DNA of 64,000 nucleotides from Oscillospiraceae bacterium (GCA_017527825.1 JAFXPO010000004.1:62001-126000); one strand, 5' to 3'. Numbered from the stretch's first letter, positions 35,305-45,506 are shown. Translations and numbers: made by a program. The notes: generated by a model from the sequence alone, not told the origin.

Positions 35305-37899
35305 TCAAGTGAACGCGCGGTAGAGAATGGTCATGGTTTCGGCGCGGGTCAGCTGCCGCGTGGGGTACAGCCGACCGTTGTCGCCCTGCAAGACGCCGAG
35401 GCGAACCAGCGCGCCCATCGCGGGAACGGCGACGGGGGAGATGTCTCCCGTGTCGGAGAACTGGGTGAGGTTGGCGGCGGAGCCGGCAACCGTGCCGCGA
35501 TAGCGCTGCAAGGCGCGGAAGAGGTAGGTGAAGGCTTCCTCGCGGGTGATGGTATCGTCGGGGTAAAACAGCCCCTTGGCGGTGCCGCTGACCAGCCCCA
35601 TGGATTTGGCGGAGGCAATGGCGGCGGCATAGTAGGCGTCCTCCGGCACATCCTGAAAGCTGGACGTGCCGGCATTGGGAAAGCCGCAGGCGCGGCTGAG
35701 CAGCAGAATGAAGTCGCCGCGCCGCATGGGCAGCGCCGGGGCGAAATACTTCGGCGAGACGCCGGCAGTGACGCCGTAGGTGCGGAGGAAGTCGATGGCG
35801 GGCGTCGCCCAGGCGTAGCTGCTCAGGTCAACAAAGAAAATGGACTGGGTACGCGGCGTGACCACAAACTCAATGTTACCCAGGAAGCTGTTGCCGTCGG
35901 CATCCTTGGCGGTGTAGCCGATGCGGGTGGTGCCGCTGAAGCCGGGCTTTGGCAGGAAGGAGATGCAGGGCACGTCGTCGATCCCGTAGGTGCGGCGCGG
36001 ATCGAATGCTGTGCGATCCAGCAGCGTCCGCATGTTATACTGCAAGCTGCCGGCGTTCGCGTCGGCGCGGTCAAAGGTGAGCGCCGTCGGTGTACCGGGC
36101 AGAAACTCGGACGCCGCCGAAAGAATGTCTGATTTTCGCAGCGCCGTGGGGAACTGCGAGGTGTGGTAGGTGATCGTGTTGGACGTACCGCCGATGCTCA
36201 CCTCCGGCTCCTCTGCGGGCATCGCGCTGGACATGACGGTGATGGTGCCGCTGAACGAGCGAGCGTTCGCCGAGGTATAGCCGCTGGCGTAGCCGGTGAA
36301 GGGTATCGTGACCGAGGTGTCGAAATTGGCGGACGCCAGAAAGCTGAGATTGCTGAGGCTGCCTTTATAATAATAGGTATTCGAGCCGTTGGCAGTGATG
36401 GGCGTTCCGTTGTTGTACAGCGTACCGTAGGCGGACGAAGGCAGGGAGCGGAACTGAATGCGGTAGATGTCGTAGCCGGTTGCTGCAAAGCAGGCGTCGG
36501 AGAAGTCCTCGGCAAGGAAGTAGACGCGTTTGCCGGGGTCGATGGTGTAGCGCAGCGGATGTGTCGCGCTGTCCCGGACGACAAAACCAATGGTTGCGTC
36601 GAACCACTTGCCGTTGTCCGCGTAAACGACAATGGGGACGGTAAGCGTTCCGACGAAATCCTCATCCGCCGCATAGCGGATGATGCCGGGGTTGCGGTAC
36701 GCCTTGTTGACCGCGACATAACGATTGGCGTTGCTGGAGGACGACGAGGTGTCGTACAGCGTACCGCTGCCCGGAAGAGCGGTGAAGCGGATATAGTCCA
36801 GCGTACTGCCGGTTTCGCTGAGGCACTTGGCGGACAGAGCGGCGGCGTCAAGGGTGACGGAGCGACCGCGGATGACATCGTAGTTGACTGTTCCGCCGCC
36901 GCTGCCGCCGGAGGGCGTATGCTGAGGACCGAAGGCGGTAAGGGTGATGTTGACGTGGTTCATATCCTCCGGCTCATTGTCGGGGGACCGCTCGGCGATG
37001 TCCACCAGATGAAACTGGAGATCGACGACGGCGGGCGCGTTCTTCGACGGCACGAAGTAGACGTTGCTCAGCAGCGGCTTGGTGGCGCGATAGAAGCGCT
37101 GTCCTTCTTCCACCGCGTAATCATAGATGTCTCCGTCGCGATAGTTGTAGTAGAGCGTTCCCTCAGACTCCTTGGGCGGCATAAAAGTGACGTAGCGGAA
37201 GGTGCGCCCGGTGACGGCGTTGGAGTAGGTGGCGAAATCGTCCGTCGAAAACCGAATCGGTTCGCCGTCGGTGGAGTAGGAGATGCCGGGCACCTGCTTG
37301 GTCACCGAGATGTAGATGTTGCCGGTGTAGGAGCCGATGTTTTTGGTCGAAACACCGTTCTCGCCTGCCGTCTGGAAGGAATAGTAGCCGTAATAGGTGA
37401 TGCGAGCTTCTCCCGCGAAGGCGGCGGCAGGCACGAACTGGATGTCCGAGATTTTGTTGTTTGTCGCGACATTTTCATCGTAATAATACCGCACCGTACC
37501 CGCCAGACCGTCGCCGGGGTCGCTCTCGGCGTTGTAGCCGCCGTAGAGCGTACCCTGCGCGGGGGAAAGGGTGACGTAGGCGATATAGTCCAGATCAATG
37601 GCGACGCCATGTTTGCTTTCCGTCAGCGCCCGGCACCGCTCGTTGAGCAGTGCGCGGATCGTTGTGTCTGCTACGCGCCGGGTCTCCGAGCCGTTCTCCG
37701 CTGTTTCGCGCAGGATGATCGGAGAGTCTGTGAAGCTCACCAAACCGTCCTTATGGGTAGGGGGAGGCGAGATGCGGATATCACCGGCGATCACAGACGG
37801 GGCAACCTGATCGTCCGCGCGGGCGGGCGGGACGAGCGGGAGCAGCAGCGCGAGAACCAGCGCCAGTGCGCCGGCGGCGCGAATGCCGCGGCGGCTCAT
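35305..37899 (-). CDS. Large secreted surface protein with cadherin-like repeats and C-terminal SLH domains
   Basis: 864 aa. Signal peptide about 1-28 (ALALVLALLLPLVPPARA). The body contains at least five repeats of about 110 aa with the pattern YIxFTxLPxxGTLY ... IRYAADEDFVGTLTVPIVVYA ... ATIGFVV. This is a cadherin-like beta-sandwich pattern common in clostridial SLH proteins. Three SLH modules end the protein (about residues 690-864: AIDFLRTYGVTAGVSPKYF, FQDVPEDAYYAAAIASAKSM, FSDTGDISPVAVPAMGALVR). The ATG overlaps the stop of the upstream giant SLH gene (ATGA), so the two surface proteins are translationally coupled. Presumably wall-bound and extended. Confidence 0.85.
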   Translation of the reverse strand: MSRRGIRAAGALALVLALLLPLVPPARADDQVAPSVIAGDIRISPPPTHKDGLVSFTDSPIILRETAENGSETRRVADTTIRALLNERCRALTESKHGVAIDLDYIAYVTLSPAQGTLYGGYNAESDPGDGLAGTVRYYYDENVATNNKISDIQFVPAAAFAGEARITYYGYYSFQTAGENGVSTKNIGSYTGNIYISVTKQVPGISYSTDGEPIRFSTDDFATYSNAVTGRTFRYVTFMPPKESEGTLYYNYRDGDIYDYAVEEGQRFYRATKPLLSNVYFVPSKNAPAVVDLQFHLVDIAERSPDNEPEDMNHVNITLTAFGPQHTPSGGSGGGTVNYDVIRGRSVTLDAAALSAKCLSETGSTLDYIRFTALPGSGTLYDTSSSSSNANRYVAVNKAYRNPGIIRYAADEDFVGTLTVPIVVYADNGKWFDATIGFVVRDSATHPLRYTIDPGKRVYFLAEDFSDACFAATGYDIYRIQFRSLPSSAYGTLYNNGTPITANGSNTYYYKGSLSNLSFLASANFDTSVTIPFTGYASGYTSANARSFSGTITVMSSAMPAEEPEVSIGGTSNTITYHTSQFPTALRKSDILSAASEFLPGTPTALTFDRADANAGSLQYNMRTLLDRTAFDPRRTYGIDDVPCISFLPKPGFSGTTRIGYTAKDADGNSFLGNIEFVVTPRTQSIFFVDLSSYAWATPAIDFLRTYGVTAGVSPKYFAPALPMRRGDFILLLSRACGFPNAGTSSFQDVPEDAYYAAAIASAKSMGLVSGTAKGLFYPDDTITREEAFTYLFRALQRYRGTVAGSAANLTQFSDTGDISPVAVPAMGALVRLGVLQGDNGRLYPTRQLTRAETMTILYRAFT

Positions 37900-40800
37900 T
37901 TCACCACCTCGCCGTTGACGGTCATGTCGGGGGCGCGCCAGCCGGACGAAACGTTGACGGTGGGCGTGTAGACGGTGACCATGATGGGTTTTCCGTCCTC
38001 GCCATAGTCCGCCACCACCTGGCTTGCCGTGATGCTGACCGAGATCGTCAGACCGGTGTTGCGGACGTTGCTGTGTACGTCGCACAGACGGTTGGAGAAG
38101 ACGATGTTGCTGCCGTTTGTGGCATGCTTGACGTCAAGCTCGATGACCAGCGTGGCAGAGCCGATGGAGTTGTCGTTGAAGACGGGGACAATCGCGCTGT
38201 CAGCCGAGATGGTGCTGGTGAGCACCTGGCTGGAGCCAATGCTGACATAATCCTGACGCGTATCCTTCATACCGATGGAGTACAGCGAGGCGCGGTCAAC
38301 CGCCTTCGTGGCATAGGGCGTCTGCGACTGGTCGAGGTAGTAGAGGTTCTCGTCAAAGGTCAGCGTGATTCTGCCGCTGGCGGAGGCGTCCTTGATGCTG
38401 GTGCCGCTGGCGGACAGGTTGTGCGTGATGCTCTGGACTCTGGGCGCCTGATTGTCGCCGAGCGTGACGGGGTAGATGGCGCGGAACGCGTCGTCAGAGC
38501 CGCCTGCGGCGGTGCTCTGTCCCACCACCAGGAAGGCATACTGCGTGATGGAGGACATGTGGTAGCGGCTGCAATCAATGCCCTGGGCAACGCCCTGACG
38601 CAGGGACAGCTTGCCATTGCCGATGACCGAGTCCGAGTTGGCGGAGGTTGCGCGGATATAACTTGCCAGCTGCTCCTTGAAGCCCTTCGCGGCGAACTGG
38701 TCAAACAGAGAGCCGGTGCTGCCGTCCGAGGAGAGCGTCGTGGCGTTGCGGTTGAGCGCCTCCAGAACGGTCAGCGAATTGTTGGAGGAGCTCCAGCCTT
38801 CGATGTCCTTATCCCTTGCCCTGTCGTTGAAGTTCTCCTTCAGCAGGCTGTTCATGGCGTTGTCGTAGCGGATCAGAAGGAAGTCCGCCGCGGCGTCCAT
38901 GTTTGTGCTGCTGACGGTGACAGTCGGGTTCGAGAGCGTCAGGCTCAGCGCGGGGCGGCGCGCCTCGTTGGTGGTGAACTGGTAGAGATAGACCTTGGGC
39001 GAGTAGATCGAGCCTGTGCCGCGGGTGACGAAGTAGGCAAGATAGGTCGTGTTCGGCTCCAGCCCGGTGAGCACAACGGGCGTCGCCGCGTTGCCTACCG
39101 CCGCGTTGCCGGTTTTGATGAAGCTGTTGCTGCGGAAGCTGCTGGGGCTGTAAATCTGGTTGGGCTTTGGTTCGGAGAGCAGGAAGGTGGAGGGTTCATC
39201 CGAACCGCTCCTCGGAACGCCGGTAATGTCGCTGGCGGTCTTGATCGCGGCTCCCGTTTCGCTGACGGTTCCGACGGTCAGCGACTTGTTGACGATGGGC
39301 GCGACCACATAGTACACCGTGCCGGACTGGCTGAGCATCAGGTTCATTGTGGCGCTGGTGTCCAGCGGCGTGAAGGTGGGATAGCCGTTGACAAAGGTCG
39401 GCGCCTTGGTGTTGGTGAACACGGCGCGCATGGCGAAGGGAATGGGCGTGCCGATCTCGGTGATGTTCCAGTTCTGGAGATGGTCGGCATAGCGATCCTC
39501 GGTGATGTCGGCGGCAAGCGTACCCAGATAGGTGGAGTTGCCGGTGACGACAGAGGCGCGGAAGTTGACCGTTGAGCCCCAGGAGCGGCGATCCAGCTCG
39601 CTGTTGATCGCGGTGAAGTGGATGCCGAAGGAGTAGGAGCCGCCCTCGGCGGTGAGCCTGCCCAGGGTCTCATTGATGCTGGGGAAGGACATGTAGCCGA
39701 AGAAATCACGGAACAGGCTCTTGCCGTAGAATCCGCTCATGCTTTCGTTGATGATGATTTCCCCGTTGGGGTTTTCGTTGGGGCTCTTATTCTTCACCGA
39801 TTGGTAGAACTCCTGGAACTTGCCGTTGGGATTCATCGCCTCGGAGTTGGTGATCTTGGTGCCGGAATAGCCGCCGGGAACGGCTTCCATCAGATATACG
39901 TCGAACGTGGAGGAGGTATCCATCCACAGCAGCACGTCCCAGTCCACAAAGTCCTCCACGTTGACGGACGTGGGCGTGAGGGAGAAGGCGAGGTCGATCT
40001 CCACGCTGTTGCTGTCAGCGTCGATGAGGTTGGTCACGTTCATCGTCCGCAGAGCGACCTCGGCGGCAATGGTGGTGAAGCGCGGCAGAACGATCTGCCC
40101 GCCGGAAATAGGATTGCGGGAGGAGGAGACGTCGGAGAGATCGACGAGCCGGAAGTAGTAGGTGGCGCCGCTCTTGAGATTGATGGCGCCGGTGCCGCTC
40201 TTGAACCGGATGGCGATTTTGCCGGTGGCGACGTCCTGTTCGACCTCCGCCTTGGAATAGTCGATGGTGTCGCTGCTGACCGGCTGCGCGTGACCGACAT
40301 CGGAGAGGATATACAGCTCGAAGGTGTTGCGCAGGAACTCTGCCAGCTTCTTCCGGTCGGCGTCGTTCGGGTCCTTATAGAGCGCCAGCAAATCCGGGTC
40401 GCCCGCCGGGATGCGGGATGTGCGCTGCACGTTCTCGCTCAGCGTAATGATGACGTCTGTGTTGGCGTAGGGCTTTTTGGTGTCGTTGTCATAGAGCGAG
40501 AACTCCTGCGTCGCCGTCGGGCCGGTGTTGTCCAGGGTGCTCTCGGTCAGGATGTTGCTGTCGAGCCGGTAGGAGCCGGACTCCGCGTCATACCGGAGCT
40601 GAATCTCGGAGTAATTGCCGGCGGCGTCCTTGGCGATGTAGTAGATGTCGTAATACGTCTCCGGGCTGAGTCCGGTGATGTTGATGATGGCGTCGGTGTC
40701 CGCGCGCACGGACTGCGAGCCTTTGCGCACACTGTTGACGCCGTTTTCGATCTGACGCTTGTAGTACGCGTCAAACAGCGCCTCGTTTTCCTTGGTCTGG

Positions 40801-43055
40801 GCGGACATGCTGGTCGGGAGACCCGCTTCCGAGAGAACCTTCTCGGTGCCCGGAGGCGCCTTGAGGTACTCGGTGCCTGCCTTGACCACCGCCCAGTAAA
40901 CGGTGCTGTTCTCAGTGAGATTGACGCGCAGGCGCAGGGAGTTGACCGTGATGGCGGTGATCTCCGGGGAGTCGTACTGGAACTTGGGCGGCGTACCGTC
41001 CATGGTGGTGAAGGTGAGCTTGCGCACCTGAGAGTTCCGCGAGCCGTCCGCGTCGATCAGGCAGAGGTAGAGGTCATAAGCCTTGAGCTCTTCCAGACCG
41101 TTGAAGGTTTTGGTCCAGAGACTGTTTTTGGACACGTCCTCCACGCCGCTGCCGCCGGGAACGGTGGTGCCCAGCGAGCCGACGCGGAACTGCTGCGCCG
41201 TCGGCGCGGTGCTTCCGGCGGGATAGAGGGCGTAGTAGATCTGGCAGTTTTTGTTCGCCATGGAGGACACCTGCACACGGTAGTCATTTCTGACCACGTC
41301 GGGGTTGTCCTTGTTGACGGGCACCTGCTCGTAGTAGTTGCGGGAGATCACCGGATAGCCGGAGTTGAAGGCGGGCGTCGTATTGTCGGGGGTGTTGAAC
41401 GAGATCACCTTGACCGGACTGCGGCGGTCGCGGGCGTCCACCATCACGGCGGAGAGGTAATAGCTCCCGTCCGCGGTGAGGCGGCTGAGCGCCGCGGTGG
41501 TCTCTTTGCTGGAGGAGGTGATATCGGTGGTGCCGCTTGAGATGGCCTTGGTATTGTCCGCGATGGGCGAGATAAGCCCCTCTTCGTCCACGGAGCCGTT
41601 GGCGGTGGCGCTGACCGCCCAGTAGACCTTGCCCGCCTTGTTGGCGGAGAAGATGGCGCTTGCCGTGGTGGGCGCAATGTTCTTTACCCGCGGATAGCCC
41701 GCCAGCAGGCGCGGCTCGGAGGAAGTTTCCTGCGCCTGCACGACGTCCATGGTTTGACCGGCGATGCTGGCGGTGAGACCGGGACGGATGGAAATGACGT
41801 CCGGCAGCATGGAGGTGGTGGAGCCGGCGGCGTTGACATAGAGATGCTCCACGTCGCCGATGCCGGAGACGGCGGTCGCCGTGTCCAGGTTGAGCGTGGC
41901 GACGTTGCTGTTGATGTCGAGGTTCAGCTTGGAATTCCGCGCCGCCTCGTCGATGGTGACGGTGTCCGCTGTGCCAACCGCGACGTTCAGCGTGGAGCCT
42001 GGGGTTTTGTTGATGATGTTCTCCAGATTGCCGGAGAGCGTAAAGCTGGCAGCCGGGTCCGGCGACTCCAGAGAGATGTTGAGCAGACCCTGACCGGGGC
42101 GGGTGCGGTCCTGAATAAAGGAGTCGGAGCGCAGCTCCGTGTTTCGAATCTCCGTGTCGCCCTCGGTGCGCAGCGTGACAAACTGGTCGGCAATGCTGTC
42201 CACCAGCAGAGAGTTTGCCGCGACGTTGCGCAGCACCACACTGTCCGTGCCGCGCTGGCTTTCGCCGCCGCCGGCGACGACGATCTTGCCCAGCACGCGG
42301 ACGTTGTCCAGCGTGATCTCGCCAAGGTCCAGACCGCCGGTGATGTAGAGGTTGCCCGCGATGGTGGAGTTGCGAAGCGTTGCTCCGGGGGTGTTGATCG
42401 TCACGTTGCCGTACACGTCGGAGAGCGTGTGGGTACCGGGCGTATTGACGAGCGTGCCCAGCGCGCGCTGAAGCATGTACGCCATTTCGCCGCGGGTGAT
42501 GTTGTTGTTCGGACGGAAGGAGCCGTCGCTATAACCGGTGACAAGCCCGACGTCCGCAGCGGCGCGGGCGTAGCCGCGTCCCCACTCGCTGAAGTCGCGG
42601 CCGTCCCGGAATTCCGTGACCTCGCCCGCGATAGGGTCAAGGCGCATGTTGCGCGCGAGGAGCACCATCGCCTGTTCGCGGGTGAGCGTTTTTTCAGGAC
42701 CGGCCTGGCGCGGCGAAATACCGTTGAAATAATGCGCGTTATAGGCGATGCCGATGTCGTCGGCATACCACGCGCCGGAGGCGACGTCGACAAACGGCGT
42801 CGCGCCGGTGTTCTTGTAGCCGTAGGCGCGGTTGACCATGGCGACGAACTCGGCGCGGGTCAGGTTGCGCTCAGGGTGGAGCCCGCCGTCGGGGTAGCCC
42901 CGGACGACGCCCCAGTTGACGAGCTTGTCCAGCGCGGTTTCGCTGTCGGCGTGAGCCGGGACGGTGAAAACGGGGCACAGAGACAGCATGAGGCACAGCG
43001 CCAAGGCAAAAGCCGCGACCCTGTGCCGGAGAAGTCGGATGCTCGGTTGCTTCAT
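37896..43055 (-). CDS. Giant secreted protein with N-terminal SLH domains
   Basis: 1719 aa. Signal peptide about 1-37 (AAFALALCLMLSLCPVFTVPAHA). Three SLH modules at about 38-205, then a right-handed beta-helix-like stretch (about 210-330, GNVTINTPGATLRNSTIAGN). A long run of beta-rich, fibronectin-like segments follows, each opening with motifs such as GYPRVKNIAPTTASAIFSAN and PEITAITVNSLRLRVNLTEN. The ATG at 43055 has AGAGGTGG 8 nt upstream; a GTG at 43067 overlaps that SD and is rejected. It lies 15 bp after the PilZ gene. Possible S-layer component or giant adhesin; no enzyme domain was recognised. Confidence 0.83.
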   Translation of the reverse strand: MKQPSIRLLRHRVAAFALALCLMLSLCPVFTVPAHADSETALDKLVNWGVVRGYPDGGLHPERNLTRAEFVAMVNRAYGYKNTGATPFVDVASGAWYADDIGIAYNAHYFNGISPRQAGPEKTLTREQAMVLLARNMRLDPIAGEVTEFRDGRDFSEWGRGYARAAADVGLVTGYSDGSFRPNNNITRGEMAYMLQRALGTLVNTPGTHTLSDVYGNVTINTPGATLRNSTIAGNLYITGGLDLGEITLDNVRVLGKIVVAGGGESQRGTDSVVLRNVAANSLLVDSIADQFVTLRTEGDTEIRNTELRSDSFIQDRTRPGQGLLNISLESPDPAASFTLSGNLENIINKTPGSTLNVAVGTADTVTIDEAARNSKLNLDINSNVATLNLDTATAVSGIGDVEHLYVNAAGSTTSMLPDVISIRPGLTASIAGQTMDVVQAQETSSEPRLLAGYPRVKNIAPTTASAIFSANKAGKVYWAVSATANGSVDEEGLISPIADNTKAISSGTTDITSSSKETTAALSRLTADGSYYLSAVMVDARDRRSPVKVISFNTPDNTTPAFNSGYPVISRNYYEQVPVNKDNPDVVRNDYRVQVSSMANKNCQIYYALYPAGSTAPTAQQFRVGSLGTTVPGGSGVEDVSKNSLWTKTFNGLEELKAYDLYLCLIDADGSRNSQVRKLTFTTMDGTPPKFQYDSPEITAITVNSLRLRVNLTENSTVYWAVVKAGTEYLKAPPGTEKVLSEAGLPTSMSAQTKENEALFDAYYKRQIENGVNSVRKGSQSVRADTDAIINITGLSPETYYDIYYIAKDAAGNYSEIQLRYDAESGSYRLDSNILTESTLDNTGPTATQEFSLYDNDTKKPYANTDVIITLSENVQRTSRIPAGDPDLLALYKDPNDADRKKLAEFLRNTFELYILSDVGHAQPVSSDTIDYSKAEVEQDVATGKIAIRFKSGTGAINLKSGATYYFRLVDLSDVSSSRNPISGGQIVLPRFTTIAAEVALRTMNVTNLIDADSNSVEIDLAFSLTPTSVNVEDFVDWDVLLWMDTSSTFDVYLMEAVPGGYSGTKITNSEAMNPNGKFQEFYQSVKNKSPNENPNGEIIINESMSGFYGKSLFRDFFGYMSFPSINETLGRLTAEGGSYSFGIHFTAINSELDRRSWGSTVNFRASVVTGNSTYLGTLAADITEDRYADHLQNWNITEIGTPIPFAMRAVFTNTKAPTFVNGYPTFTPLDTSATMNLMLSQSGTVYYVVAPIVNKSLTVGTVSETGAAIKTASDITGVPRSGSDEPSTFLLSEPKPNQIYSPSSFRSNSFIKTGNAAVGNAATPVVLTGLEPNTTYLAYFVTRGTGSIYSPKVYLYQFTTNEARRPALSLTLSNPTVTVSSTNMDAAADFLLIRYDNAMNSLLKENFNDRARDKDIEGWSSSNNSLTVLEALNRNATTLSSDGSTGSLFDQFAAKGFKEQLASYIRATSANSDSVIGNGKLSLRQGVAQGIDCSRYHMSSITQYAFLVVGQSTAAGGSDDAFRAIYPVTLGDNQAPRVQSITHNLSASGTSIKDASASGRITLTFDENLYYLDQSQTPYATKAVDRASLYSIGMKDTRQDYVSIGSSQVLTSTISADSAIVPVFNDNSIGSATLVIELDVKHATNGSNIVFSNRLCDVHSNVRNTGLTISVSITASQVVADYGEDGKPIMVTVYTPTVNVSSGWRAPDMTVNGEVVK

Positions 43056-43070
43056 TGTGTTATCCACCTC

Positions 43071-43700
43071 TTACTTTCTGTATTTTGCGGCGCGGATCTG
43101 GATGGCAAAGACCGCCTCCCGCAGGAACGACTCTTCATCGTTGATCATGTCGATGAATTTGCAGGCGCAGAAGTTGCCCGACACGGGATCGGGGCGCACG
43201 CGCAGCGTCTGGCATGTCAGGATCACCGGACCCTCGGAGGTCATGGGGATCACGACCTCGAAAACGTCTCCCACCGTGAACAGCCGTGGGGAGTGGAACG
43301 CGACGCCGCCGCAGCTGAGATCGACGGAACGGATCGCGACCTGCCCGCCGGCGGGAGGGTAGACAAAGCTGTCAAACTCCACCGGGACGCGGAAATTACG
43401 CCGCACGTCGGCGCCTAAATCGCGCATCGGCTCCAGCGCCACCGCGTCGGGGCGGAAGTTCACCACGCGGGTCATCTGAGGCGGCAGGCTCTTTTCCTGC
43501 GGCACCGCCTGAATCACTCCGGCGTCCACCACGGTTTTGACGTTGCCGTCGATGAGCTTGATGTAGATGTTTTTGCGCCCCGGCGCATCCATGCGTCTGC
43601 CGCGGGCGAGCAGCTTCGAGCTGCTGTCCATGAGCAGATAGACGCCTTGCTCCGCCGCTTCGGCGGGCCGCCTGCCCAGCAGTTTTCCGAACAAAGCCAT
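43071..43700 (-). CDS. PilZ-domain c-di-GMP receptor (YcgR-like)
   Basis: 209 aa. The N-terminal YcgR-N-like beta domain (about 1-95) is followed by PilZ with c-di-GMP-binding Arg100-x3-Arg104 (RRNFR) and D127-x-S129-xx-G132 (VDLSCGG). Both binding motifs are intact. In flagellated bacteria such proteins brake or tune the motor when c-di-GMP rises. Its operon contains FliK-like and FlhB-like genes upstream and two SLH giants downstream, so it may link motility and surface state. Confidence 0.88.
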   Translation of the reverse strand: MALFGKLLGRRPAEAAEQGVYLLMDSSSKLLARGRRMDAPGRKNIYIKLIDGNVKTVVDAGVIQAVPQEKSLPPQMTRVVNFRPDAVALEPMRDLGADVRRNFRVPVEFDSFVYPPAGGQVAIRSVDLSCGGVAFHSPRLFTVGDVFEVVIPMTSEGPVILTCQTLRVRPDPVSGNFCACKFIDMINDEESFLREAVFAIQIRAAKYRK

Positions 43701-43715
43701 GAGCAGCCTCCTTGC

Positions 43716-44036
43716 TTACTGCGGCACCACCGGCGTGTCCTCCATGGGGATGGACGCGCTCTCGCGCCGCGAAGGGTCAAAGTTGAGAAAATAAACGTAA
43801 ATGTCGACAATCGCCTGATACAGCTCCTGCGGAATCTCCTGCCCCAGCCGCAGCTGGGTGAGGATCGTGGCAAGGGAGTCGTCCTCATAGACGGGTACGC
43901 CGTTCGCCTGCGCCACGTCGACGATTTTCTCGGCGAGGTAACCCATGCCGGAGGCAACGACCACCGGCGCGGTGTCGTCCTCGCCGTAATGCAGCGCTAC
44001 GGCGCGCTTTTTTCGCGGATAATCAGATTTTGACAT
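43716..44036 (-). CDS. FlhB-like C-terminal domain protein (short FlhB/EscU homologue)
   Basis: 106 aa, no TM. KKRAVALHYGEDDTAPVVVASGMG and the IPQELYQAIVDIYVYFLNFD tail match the cytoplasmic part of the FlhB/EscU export-gate subunit. The autocleavage NPTH motif of full FlhB is absent, as in YlqH-type stand-alone homologues often found beside flagellar fliK-like genes. The ATG at 44036 is used; a GTG at 44045 is equally possible. The start lies inside the end of the FliK-like gene, giving coupling. Confidence 0.82.
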   Translation of the reverse strand: MSKSDYPRKKRAVALHYGEDDTAPVVVASGMGYLAEKIVDVAQANGVPVYEDDSLATILTQLRLGQEIPQELYQAIVDIYVYFLNFDPSRRESASIPMEDTPVVPQ

Positions 44037-45459
44037 TGACGCCACTCATCCTTTCAAAGACCTGGGGGAACACCTCGGACACGGTCAGCGACCGATGCTG
44101 CTCGACCACCTGCACCTGCTCGACCTTGAGACCGTTGTGGGCGAGAATGTCCCGAAGCGACTGCGTGATCTTCGGGCTGTGCTCCGCCACGCTCTTGGGG
44201 CAGGTGACCAGCATTGAGACGCCCTCACTGCGGTTCTGGATCAACACGTCAAACGCGCCGACGGCGTCAATATCCATCTTGATGAGCACCCGCTGTACCG
44301 GACCGCCCGCGCTCTGCGGTCTCCGGCTGCTGCGCTCGGCGTCGGGATCGACCCACATCTCCGAAAACGCCAGCCGCCCGTTCCAGTTCATTGGCAGCAT
44401 ATAGTGCTGAAGCGGCATATACACGCTCTCGTTGATCAGCACCGAGTTCATGATGTGGTGGAACGCTTCCTGCATGTCGACGCCCGCCTCGCCGGAGAGG
44501 GCGCGGTGGGTCGCCATTGCCATGCGTTCGGCGAAGGCGTTGCTCTTCGCCGCTTTGAAGAAGTCCGCCTCCCGCAGCACCCGCAGCAGTTCAGGGTTGC
44601 TCAGCTCCGCCAGCTCGCGCGGGAGAATGTTGCTGCTCGCAAGGCGGCGCAGCGCCTCCAGCATGGCGGCTTCGTTGCCGTTTTCATAGCGCGCTACGTC
44701 CAGCGTCATCGCCGAGAGCAGATTCCGGGCAAGACCATGGTCGTGGGTGGCGGAGACGTATCGCGACACCAGCGGGAACACCTGTTCCCGCAGCAGCTTG
44801 AGGCTGCCCTCACGGTCACCGGCGTCGATGCTGTTTTCCAGCTGCGCCAGCACGTCGGTGAGCTGCTGCGACCATCTGCCCGGCAGCGCCTCGGTCATCT
44901 CGTCAGTGGTGCGCAGGAGGTTCGCCTCGATGTGCTCCGTGGAGGTGTAGTCTGCGAAGCGGCGCAGAAAGAGGAGAATTTCGTTTTTCGTCATCTCCGA
45001 GGTGGTGGGATCGTTGTAGGCGCCGCGCAGCAGCGCGAACAGCGCTCCGGTGAAGCGGGAACCGCTCTGCATCTGGTTTTCCAGGAAATTTGCCAGCGCG
45101 GCTTCATCCATGCGGATGAACTCCAGGAACTGCGCCATCTCCGAGGCGAAGCCGGAGCGAATGCCGGAGCTGACCTCCACCGTCTGACCTTGCAGCACCT
45201 CCAGAAAGACGCGGGGCAGGTCCTGCGCGCCGCGCAGACGCTGCACGAAGGTCATGAAGTTGGACTCAAATCGCGCGGTGAAGGAATTGGTGGCGTCGCC
45301 GGAGCCTTGCTGTCCCTCCTGCCCGTCGGGGCGGACAACGCGGTTGGGGTCGACGACGTTTTGAATGTTGGGGTCGCCGCCGGGGGCGGGCGGCGTGATG
45401 CGCGTAGACGGAGCATCATAATTTGGCACCGGATTGGTGGCGCCGAGCAGATCCGGCAT
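44023..45459 (-). CDS. FliK-like flagellar hook-length control domain protein
   Basis: 478 aa. Low-complexity Pro/Gly/Gln-rich N-terminus (1-60), an alpha-helical middle (about 70-330), and a C-terminal domain (about 375-478) with VLIKMDIDAVGAFDVLIQNR and LRDILAHNGLKVEQVQVVEQ. That C-terminal part fits the FliK substrate-switch domain. AAAGGAG supports the ATG at 45459. First gene of the minus operon, divergent from cheA. Clostridia often carry such a second FliK-like gene paired with a short FlhB homologue; the main hook operon is not in this window. Confidence 0.68.
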   Translation of the reverse strand: MPDLLGATNPVPNYDAPSTRITPPAPGGDPNIQNVVDPNRVVRPDGQEGQQGSGDATNSFTARFESNFMTFVQRLRGAQDLPRVFLEVLQGQTVEVSSGIRSGFASEMAQFLEFIRMDEAALANFLENQMQSGSRFTGALFALLRGAYNDPTTSEMTKNEILLFLRRFADYTSTEHIEANLLRTTDEMTEALPGRWSQQLTDVLAQLENSIDAGDREGSLKLLREQVFPLVSRYVSATHDHGLARNLLSAMTLDVARYENGNEAAMLEALRRLASSNILPRELAELSNPELLRVLREADFFKAAKSNAFAERMAMATHRALSGEAGVDMQEAFHHIMNSVLINESVYMPLQHYMLPMNWNGRLAFSEMWVDPDAERSSRRPQSAGGPVQRVLIKMDIDAVGAFDVLIQNRSEGVSMLVTCPKSVAEHSPKITQSLRDILAHNGLKVEQVQVVEQHRSLTVSEVFPQVFERMSGVNVKI

Positions 45460-45506
45460 GGGATACGCTCCTTTCAAAGAATGCTGAAAAAAATTTTGAA
45501 AATCTA

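Noticed and set aside
36163..41540. Long plus-strand open frames opposite the SLH giants (36163-37971, 37866-39575, 39618-41540)
   Set aside because: Val/Gly/Asp-rich antisense translations of SLH genes with no recognisable domain; the minus-strand genes have signal peptides and SLH modules.
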